Shown here piece by piece: positions 1 to 5,096 of a stretch of 15,145 nt of DNA. The notes beneath the pieces were generated by a model. The model saw nothing but the letters and a program-made list of their open reading frames with translations. It made no database searches and was not told where the DNA came from. This stretch comes from an uncultured Collinsella sp. (GTDB lineage: Bacteria; Actinomycetota; Coriobacteriia; Coriobacteriales; Coriobacteriaceae), in contig CAAENY010000066.1 of the NCBI GenBank assembly GCA_900757465.1, positions 1-15,145 of the forward strand, given 5' to 3'. The position numbers and the translations under genes are program-made. Numbering within the stretch: position 1 is the stretch's first letter; each line of letters opens with the position of its first letter.

Positions 1-382
1 AAACAGGCGTCCGCCATGATGAGCCTCGAATATCGAGAAGAATAGCTTTACCTGTGGTTTAGTGCAGCGGTCATCGTTACTCATTGGCGACCCCAGGGCA
101 TTAAGAGGGAACGAATGACATCAAGCTATCGCATATTCATTCTGTCGGACCTTGCCATGAACTGACCAAAAGCTTGACGGTGCAGGTCAGGAGCTTATTA
201 CGGAGCTGGGCACATCGGCAAACGGTCGATAATGGCCTTTCGGCGGTATTAAAACCTGCCCTTACAAAAAGTTGCGGTGAAATAGTTCCTGAAAAGCCCG
301 AATAAGCCTAAATCTAGGAACTATTTCACCGCAACTTAAGAGGGGATGGGGCTGAGGGACGGGCGGTGCCGTTGTCTGTCAG
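1..382. other. Non-coding left edge, no convincing gene
   Basis: I see no credible gene in this stretch. The only ATG with a plausible upstream purine run is at 115 (AGAGGGA at 104-110), and it opens a frame of only 16 codons ending at 165, with no recognisable sequence. The stretch lies downstream of the minus-strand PIN gene, which ends at 383, and contains the large inverted repeat at 269-337, annotated separately. It could be the decayed edge of a mobile or accessory segment, but nothing such as a transposase fragment supports that. Confidence 0.5.
269..337. repeat. Perfect 22-bp inverted repeat with 25-nt loop; possible terminator or small palindromic element
   Basis: The arm at 269-290 (begins AAGTTGCGGTG, ends AGTTCCT) is the exact reverse complement of the arm at 316-337. 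The loop is 25 nt (291-315). Read on the minus strand, the hairpin is followed directly by a short T run (complement of the A5 at 266-270). It starts about 45 bp after the stop of the minus-strand PIN gene, so it could act as the intrinsic terminator of that operon. The arms are much longer and less GC-rich than a normal terminator, so a MITE-like or other dispersed palindromic repeat is equally possible. The perfect match is seen directly; the function is inferred. Confidence 0.75.
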
Positions 383-838
383 TTAGTGGCGGGATTGGTG
401 GCGGAGCTTATCGATGGTGGAGTCGGTGCTGCGACTGCGGGTTTCGGCAACGGTTTGGCGCTTGCGGCGGTAATCGATCATGCCTTGGATGATGGGCTTG
501 CCAAAGCTCACGACATCATCGTTGTAGATGGCGGTTCGGGCTGCGAGGAGGCAGTCGGAAAAGTCCATATGGGTCTTGCCAAAGAGTTTGACGGCAAGGG
601 CGACAACGGTGGGCTCGTCGACCATGACGTCATCGAGCAGCCTTTTCATGGCCGCAGCAATCTCAACGCGGGGAACCTTATAGACGTCGCGCAGCGTGAC
701 CACAACGCGCGTGATGATTTCGGGGTAGACACGAGCAGTGCGCGTGGCGATGACCTTGGCGGCGCGCGGTGACAGAACTTCGTCGTCGTCAAGCAGGTAG
801 CGTAGGATGACGGTCTCGTCGATGATGGTGCTACTCAT
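383..838 (-). CDS. PIN-domain protein, putative toxin of a type II toxin-antitoxin pair
   Basis: The 151-residue product resembles VapC-like PIN ribonucleases. It starts with an IID7-E-T-V-I-L-R-Y-L-L strand like the usual D-T-N-V-ILRYLL, continues with a V-V-V-T-L-R-D-V-Y-K-V-P helix, and has an M-D92-F-S-D95-C-L-L-A-A motif followed by V-V-S-F-G. Family knowledge: active PIN domains use about four acidic residues to bind Mg2+ and cut RNA. Here D7, D92 and D95 are present. The position that normally holds Glu before the V-V-x-x-L helix appears to be Arg44, and the late Asp of the T-F-D motif is Gly113. The active site therefore looks degenerate, though this is an alignment by eye. The ATG overlaps the end of the antitoxin gene by 8 bp (831-838), which suggests translational coupling. 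The C-terminal 20 or so residues are basic and low in complexity. Confidence 0.8.
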   Translation of the reverse strand: MSSTIIDETVILRYLLDDDEVLSPRAAKVIATRTARVYPEIITRVVVTLRDVYKVPRVEIAAAMKRLLDDVMVDEPTVVALAVKLFGKTHMDFSDCLLAARTAIYNDDVVSFGKPIIQGMIDYRRKRQTVAETRSRSTDSTIDKLRHQSRH

Positions 839-1154
839 GGATATCTACTTCCTCGGGACCCAAAATCGAATCGTCGTTTTCTGTAGCAAGGTATTCAATC
901 CAGGCATTGCGCTCCTCGGAGCGGCGATTGGGATCCCCATATGCTTTGAGCGATCCATAGGCGGCGGTGCCGTCCTTTGAGCGCACGGCGACCGGCTGAA
1001 AGGGAAGCTTGCGCATCAAAATGCTCTGCGCGACAAAAAGGCGCACGGCCTCGGCGAGCGATGTGCCCATGGCGTCGTAGAGACGCTCGGCATGCTGCTT
1101 ATCTTCCTCGCGAATGCGCACCTGCAGGATGGCTCGTTTTTGAGTCGATGACAT
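831..1154 (-). CDS. RelB/DinJ-family antitoxin (ribbon-helix-helix)
   Basis: The 107-residue product begins with a short strand (A-I-L-Q-V-R-I-R) and two helices (E-D-K-Q-H-A-E-R-L-Y-D-A-M-G and S-L-A-E-A-V-R-L-F-V-A-Q), then the L-P-F-Q motif typical of RelB/DinJ antitoxins. Family knowledge: the N-terminal ribbon-helix-helix dimer binds operator DNA and represses its own operon, while the acidic, flexible C-terminus (here rich in Glu and Asp, ending P-E-E-V-D-I-H-E) wraps the toxin. I chose the ATG at 1154 because the minus-strand GGGAGG (complement of 1161-1166) lies 6 nt upstream; a GTG one codon earlier (1157) is also possible but sits only 3 nt from it. The partner downstream is a PIN protein rather than the YafQ/RelE toxin usual for DinJ. 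Confidence 0.85.
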   Translation of the reverse strand: MSSTQKRAILQVRIREEDKQHAERLYDAMGTSLAEAVRLFVAQSILMRKLPFQPVAVRSKDGTAAYGSLKAYGDPNRRSEERNAWIEYLATENDDSILGPEEVDIHE

Positions 1155-1180
1155 CACTGGCCTCCCTTAATGAGCGTGCA

Positions 1181-1196
1181 ATTTGAATAGTCAAAT
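1181..1196. promoter_or_regulatory. Inverted repeat ATTTGA-N4-TCAAAT, possible antitoxin operator
   Basis: A perfect 6-bp inverted repeat with the spacer ATAG lies 27 bp upstream of the chosen antitoxin start. RelB/DinJ ribbon-helix-helix proteins commonly bind short palindromes next to their own start, so this is a reasonable autoregulatory operator candidate. The spacing between TTGA and TCAA is 4 nt, shorter than the 6 nt of an FNR/CRP site, so I do not call it FNR. Confidence 0.35.
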
Positions 1197-1379
1197 ACAG
1201 CATCGGCTAATAATAGCTAATCTTACAACCACTACTTTATTGCACTAGAGTAATTGAGTATAAACGATATTACAAACGTACTACATCCTTCAGAAATGAG
1301 CGTGAAATCTCCCCTGGATGTACGCATGTAATACACTCACCTTTATAGCTTCTAGAGAATAATTCCAACCTGCCCAAAT

Positions 1380-1405
1380 CCCTGCAATACACCCGTATTG
1401 CAGGG
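1380..1405. promoter_or_regulatory. Perfect 11-bp dyad (core TGCAATAC-N4-GTATTGCA), candidate operator or leader hairpin
   Basis: The arms 1380-1390 and 1395-1405 are exact reverse complements around the spacer ACCC. A related half-site, TGTAATACACTCAC, occurs at 1327-1340 and resembles TGCAATACACCCGT within the dyad. There is no T tract after it, so it is not a normal intrinsic terminator. It lies about 180 bp upstream of the first operon gene, a position suited to a regulator binding site or, if transcription begins upstream, a 5' leader hairpin. The dyad is seen directly; its role is inferred. Confidence 0.5.
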
Positions 1406-1582
1406 CCTACGCTCAAGTTTGCCCCCTACAACTGCGTATATTCAATCTGTATACCGTTGGAGAAATTCTACCGAGTGCCTGTTTCGCCGCATGCATTCGA
1501 TACGTCGATGCCAGGCCACGGGCGGCTTGGAACAACGTCGACAGGGTCTCTCCGGCATGGGATTCAGGAGGGAGTGAACAAC

Positions 1583-2101
1583 ATGGGCAATAAACGAGTC
1601 GTAGCCGATTCCTCGCGCTGCATTGGGTGTCAAACCTGCATGGCGGCGTGCATCGAGGCGCACGACATCCCCGGCAACATCGCCGCGCCGCGCCTGCGCG
1701 TGACGCGTACGTACGAGATCTCCGCACCGGTGGCTTGCCATCATTGCGAGGATGCCCCGTGCGCCAAGGCTTGTCCCACGGGCGCCTTGTTCTTTGATCC
1801 AAAGAACCATCGCATCGGCGTCAACGAGGACAACTGCATCGGCTGCAAGAGCTGCGTCATGGCCTGCCCCTTTGGCGCCGTGAGCGTGGCGACCACGCAG
1901 GTCCCCGTCTTGATGGGCGACGTGCGCGTGGGTTCGCAGACTAAGAGCTTCGTGCTCAAGTGCGACCTGTGTGTGGACCGTCCCGGCGGTCCGGCGTGCG
2001 CCGAGGCGTGTCCGACCAAGGGCCTCACCCTGGTAGACGAGGAGCGCCTGGCGGAGCTGACTGCCGAGCGTGCCCGCGCCACCATCGAAAACGAGGCGTA
2101 G
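1583..2101 (+). CDS. hydN: HydN-like four-cluster ferredoxin, formate dehydrogenase electron-transfer subunit
   Basis: The 172-residue protein has 16 cysteines in four [4Fe-4S] sets: C13/16/19/23, C52/55/60/64, C85/88/91/95 and C127/130/139/143. This is the pattern of the HydN/HycB/HyfA polyferredoxin family, and the length and C-terminal E-R-L-A-E-L-T-A-E-R region match E. coli HydN (about 175 residues). It probably shuttles electrons between FdhF and the hydrogenase in the cytoplasm; HydN has also been linked to maturation of hydrogenase and FdhH. I chose the ATG at 1583 because AGGAGGGAG (1567-1575) lies 7 nt upstream and homology begins there; the 42 upstream in-frame codons look non-coding. 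It is the first operon gene, 76 bp before fdhF, and its cluster pattern is the same as that of HyfA. An assignment as the HycB-equivalent subunit is equally tenable. Confidence 0.9.
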   Translation: MGNKRVVADSSRCIGCQTCMAACIEAHDIPGNIAAPRLRVTRTYEISAPVACHHCEDAPCAKACPTGALFFDPKNHRIGVNEDNCIGCKSCVMACPFGAVSVATTQVPVLMGDVRVGSQTKSFVLKCDLCVDRPGGPACAEACPTKGLTLVDEERLAELTAERARATIENEA

Positions 2102-2138
2102 GCGGGCGGCCATACAAGCCCAACGATTGTCAAATACG

Positions 2139-2154
2139 TACCGATTAATCGGTA
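2139..2154. promoter_or_regulatory. Perfect 16-bp palindrome upstream of fdhF
   Basis: TACCGATTAATCGGTA is fully self-complementary, with no spacer. It ends 11 nt before the AAGGAGG (2166-2172) that serves fdhF. As DNA it could be an operator for an internal promoter; as RNA it would form only a small tight stem near the ribosome binding site. No known regulator is recognised. Confidence 0.4.
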
Positions 2155-2177
2155 GCAGAGAAAGGAAGGAGGGTGTC

Positions 2178-4400
2178 ATGGAGAAGCATAAAGTGATCTG
2201 CCCGTACTGCGGCGCCGGTTGCCAGTTTAACCTCCTGGTCCAAAACGGCCAGGTCGTGGGTACCGAACCGCTCAACGGCATCACCAATCAGGGCGAGCTG
2301 TGCCTTAAGGGCATGAGCGGCTACGACTTCATCAACGACACCAAGATCTTGACTCCTCGCGTACTGCACCCGATGATCCGCCGCACCAAGGGCGCGGATC
2401 TTGAGCGCGTAAGCTGGGACGAGGCACTGGATTTCACCGCATCTAAGATGCAGGCCATAATTGACGAATATGGTCCTAACGCTGTCATGACCACCGGCTC
2501 TTCGCGAGGCGGCGGCAATGAGGCGAACTACGTCATGCAGAAGTTTACGCGTGCGTGCATCGGCACCCACAGCGTGGACAACTGCGCCCGTACTTGACAC
2601 GGCCCTACTGTCCTCGGTCTGATGGACACGGTTGGTTCAGGTTGCATGTCATGCTCCATCCCCGGTATGGAGGATGCGGGCTGCATTTTCCTCTTCGGCT
2701 ATAACCCTGCCGATTCGCACCCCATCGTCGCAAGGCGTATCGTGCGAGCCAAAGAAAAGGGTTGCAAGATCATCGTCGCCGACCCGCGCCATATCGAAAC
2801 CGCGCGTATCGCCGATCTCTACCTTCCGATCAAGAACGGTTGCAATGTTGCGTTCCTCAACGCCTTTGCCAACTGTCTGGTCAACGATGGCCTCTACGAC
2901 AAGGAATTCGTCGCCGAGCACACGAACGGCTTTGACGAGTGGTGGGAGACCATCAAGAACTACACTCCCGAATCCGTACAGGACATCACGGGTGTCGAGC
3001 CCGCGTTGATCCACCAAGCTGCCGAGATGTACGCCACGGCGAAGCCCTCTGCCATCATTGGCTGGGGCATGGGCGTATGCCAGCAGAAGCAGAACCTGAA
3101 GACGGTGCACACCATCGCCTCCATCGCCTGCGTTGCCGGTCAGATCGGCAAACCCAATTCCGGCCTCGCGCCCGTGCGCGGTCAGAACAACGTCCAGGGC
3201 TCCTGTGATATGGGCATGCTGCCCAACCTGTACCCTGGCTACCAGAAGGTCACCGACCCGGCTGTGCGTGCCAAGTTTGCCAAGGCTTGGGGCGTGCCCG
3301 AGGAAAAGCTCCCGCTCGAGGAGGGCTACAAGCTCACCGACCTGGGTCACCTAGTCGACGAGGGCAAGGTGCACTGCTTCTACAACTACGGCGAGGACCC
3401 GGTGCAGACCGAGCCCGATTCGGCTGGAATGCGCAAGACGCTCTCCGAGCTGGATCTGTTCATTTGCCAGGACATCTTTATGACGCAGACGACCATGCTC
3501 GCCGACGTTATCCTGCCTGCCACCTCTTGGGGCGAGCACGAGGGTGTCTTTACCGCATCCGACCGTAGCTTCCAGCACTTTGACGCGGCCGTTCCGCCCA
3601 AGGGCGAGTGCCGCCACGACTGGGAGATCTTCGCGGACCTGTCCACGCGCATGGGCTACCCCATGCACTACGACAACACCGAGCAGATCTGGAACGAGTG
3701 CATTAGCCTGTGCCCCAACTTTGTGGGCGCAACCTACGAGAAGATGGCCCCCGAGGGCGGTTACGCTCAGTGGCCCGTCAAGAGCACTGATGTGAACGAC
3801 CACGGTACGCCCGACATGTTCGCTGGTGGCAAGTTCACCACCAAGGACGGCCGCGCCAACCTGATGGCGCACGACTGGGAGGCGCCCTCCGAGCTTCCCG
3901 ACGATGAGTACCCGCTCATCCTGTGCACCGTCCGCGAGGTCGGCCACTACAGCTGCCGCTCGATGACCGGCAACTGCAAGACGCTGGCGCTGCTTGCCGA
4001 CGAGCCCGGCTTTGTCCGCATGAATCCCGCGGACGCCCAGGCGCGCGGTATCAAGAACGGCGACATCGTTTCGATTCACAGCCGCCGCGGCCAGGTATAC
4101 AGCCGCGCCGACGTGAGCGACCGTATCAACAAGGGCACGGTCTATATGACCTACCAGTGGTGGATCGGCAAGTGCAACGAGCTGACCATTCACAAGGTCG
4201 ACCCGGTCTCGCACACGCCCGAGGACAAGTTCTCCGCCTGCCAGGTCGACGCCATCGCCGACCAGGTTTGGGCCGAGGGCGAGGTCGAGCGCCAGTACAC
4301 CGAGCTCAAGCAGGCTCTGGTGGACGCCGCCGCTCCTCAGGACGTTGAGCCCGGCGCCGCCAAGTTCGACGACGAGACGCACGTGAATCAAATCGTGTAG
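2178..4400 (+). CDS. fdhF: Formate dehydrogenase H, selenocysteine-containing (read through UGA at 2595-2597)
   Basis: It oxidises formate to CO2 at a Mo (or W) bis-pterin guanine dinucleotide centre in the cytoplasm and feeds electrons to the hydrogenase. An in-frame TGA at 2595-2597 is codon 140, exactly the Sec140 position of E. coli FdhF, in the context N-C-A-R-T-U-H-G-P. Translation continues in the same frame to 4400, giving 740 residues against 715 in E. coli. C8, C11, C15 and C42 bind one [4Fe-4S] cluster; K44, H141 after the Sec, and R334 in P-V-R-G-Q-N-N match the residues implicated in catalysis. The C-terminal half has the molybdopterin-binding signatures F-G-Y-N-P-A-D-S-H-P, A-D-V-I-L-P-A-T-S-W-G-E-H-E-G and E-V-G-H-Y-S-C-R-S-M-T-G-N. 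The ATG at 2178 has AAGGAGG 5 nt upstream. Automatic annotation would split this gene in two at the UGA. Confidence 0.97.
2595..2627 (+). promoter_or_regulatory. UGA selenocysteine codon and bacterial SECIS hairpin
   Basis: The UGA at 2595-2597 is followed by a stem formed by GTCC-TC (2610-2615) and GA-T-GGAC (2621-2627) around the loop GGTCT (2616-2620), with a bulged U at 2623. Established knowledge: the SelB-binding SECIS of E. coli fdhF has a GGUC apical loop whose first G is the 22nd base counting from the U of UGA. Here the loop G (2616) is also base 22. The stem bases differ from E. coli but pairing is kept, which supports a functional element. It implies that selA, selB, selC and selD exist elsewhere in the genome. 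Confidence 0.88.
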
Positions 4401-4421
4401 TCCCGTTCTCGTTGGCTTTTT

Positions 4422-4464
4422 GGGCCGGGCGTCCCGTACGTTCGGGAGCTCGGCCCGTTATTTT
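4422..4464 (+). terminator. Intercistronic terminator-like hairpin between fdhF and hyfA
   Basis: An outer stem GGGCCG (4422-4427) / CGGCCC (4451-4456) encloses a second stem TCCCG (4432-4436) / CGGGA (4443-4447) with loop TACGTT. The sequence GTTATTTT follows (4457-4464), an interrupted T tract. It lies wholly in the 78-bp fdhF-hyfA gap. It could partly terminate transcription, or stabilise the hydN-fdhF part of the message, so that FdhF is made in different amounts from the hydrogenase. Strong termination seems unlikely because the T tract is poor and no new promoter is obvious. Confidence 0.5.
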
Positions 4465-4478
4465 GAAAGGAAGTGGGG

Positions 4479-5096
4479 ATGAACCGCTTCATCGACATCA
4501 ACCCGGAGAGGTGCATCGGCTGCGGAACATGCCAGTCCGCCTGTGCCGACGCCCACCGGATGCAGGGTCTTCAGGATACGCCGCGCCTGGCGCTCGTGAA
4601 GACCGGCGGTATTTCGGCCGCCCTTGCCTGCCACCATTGCGAGGGTGCCCCCTGCGCCGAGGTTTGCCCGGTGAATGCCATCGAGCACGATGGCGAACGC
4701 ATCCACGTTAAGGAGCAGGAGTGCATCGGATGCAGGCTGTGCGCCATCGCGTGCCCCTTCGGAGCCATCCATCCCGATGGCACGTCTATCGCCGGTGTCG
4801 CTGGCATGTGCGACCCGACACCTTCGTATCCTAAGTCCCTGAGCAGCCTGCTTACGTGGGCTCCTGGCCAGTACACCTGCGCTGTCAAGTGCGACCTGTG
4901 CGCCTTCGATCCGGACGGCCCGCATTGTGTGGCGGCGTGCCCCACCAAGGCACTGACCGTCATGGGCGGCGCGGCCGATCGCGAGCTCGACGAGGCCAAG
5001 CGCCTGCGCTCGATCGAAAACGGTCCGTCCGTCGACGTTACCGCTGTGGCCCAGGGCCTGTCCGAGAAAGCAGAAGGGAGCGTAATCAATGGATAG
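4479..5096 (+). CDS. hyfA: Hydrogenase-4 component A, four-cluster ferredoxin subunit
   Basis: The 205-residue product has the same length as E. coli HyfA and similar sequence (M-N-R-F start, R-L-A-L-x-K-T, A-V-K-C-D-L-C). Sixteen cysteines form four [4Fe-4S] sites: C12/15/18/22, C51/54/59/63, C82/85/88/92 and C138/141/150/154. It should carry electrons from formate dehydrogenase into the hydrophilic arm of the complex. It resembles the hydN product at the operon front and probably arose from the same ancestor, but has an extra insert between the third and fourth motifs (about residues 100-135). I chose the ATG at 4479, preceded by AAAGGAAG; a GTG two codons earlier falls in the ribosome binding site. 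The end overlaps hyfB by 8 bp. Confidence 0.95.
   Translation: MNRFIDINPERCIGCGTCQSACADAHRMQGLQDTPRLALVKTGGISAALACHHCEGAPCAEVCPVNAIEHDGERIHVKEQECIGCRLCAIACPFGAIHPDGTSIAGVAGMCDPTPSYPKSLSSLLTWAPGQYTCAVKCDLCAFDPDGPHCVAACPTKALTVMGGAADRELDEAKRLRSIENGPSVDVTAVAQGLSEKAEGSVING

Larger units (their letters stand above)
1155..1582. other. Divergent intergenic region between the TA pair and the formate hydrogenlyase operon
   Basis: No gene is apparent. The first 300 bases are clearly more AT-rich than the flanking coding DNA, as expected for regulatory DNA serving the minus-strand antitoxin gene and the plus-strand operon. I found no sigma-54 element (TGGC-N8-TTGC type) and no canonical FNR/CRP site. 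Plus-strand -10-like hexamers are TATAAA at 1259-1264 (weak -35 TTTATT at 1236-1241, 17-bp spacing), AATAAT at 1358-1363 and TATATT at 1437-1442; the last two lack a recognisable -35. No start site can be fixed from sequence alone. Two dyads, 1181-1196 and 1380-1405, are annotated separately. Confidence 0.55.

Noticed and set aside
115..165. Small open frame of 16 codons with an upstream AGAGGGA
   Set aside because: It is too short, has no recognisable sequence, and such frames are expected by chance.
386..772. Plus-strand open frame of 128 codons opposite the PIN gene
   Set aside because: It has no ribosome binding site or recognisable domain, and the minus-strand PIN frame is supported by family motifs and by overlap with the antitoxin gene.
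1181..1196. FNR/CRP-type site TTGA...TCAA
   Set aside because: The spacing between half-sites is 4 nt rather than the 6 nt of TTGAT-N4-ATCAA, and the position next to the antitoxin start suggests another role.
1282..1322. Inverted repeat TACATCC (1282-1288) / GGATGTA (1316-1322)
   Set aside because: Only 7 bp with a 27-nt loop in an AT-rich region; not distinguishable from chance.
1457..1582. N-terminal extension of the hydN product by 42 codons
   Set aside because: The extension has no family similarity and no ribosome binding site, whereas the ATG at 1583 has a strong one and matches the family start.
2595..2597. TGA read as a nonsense mutation or as a split into two fdhF pseudogene fragments
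   Set aside because: It is at the exact Sec position, is followed by His-Gly-Pro and a SECIS-like hairpin at the standard spacing, and the frame is intact on both sides.
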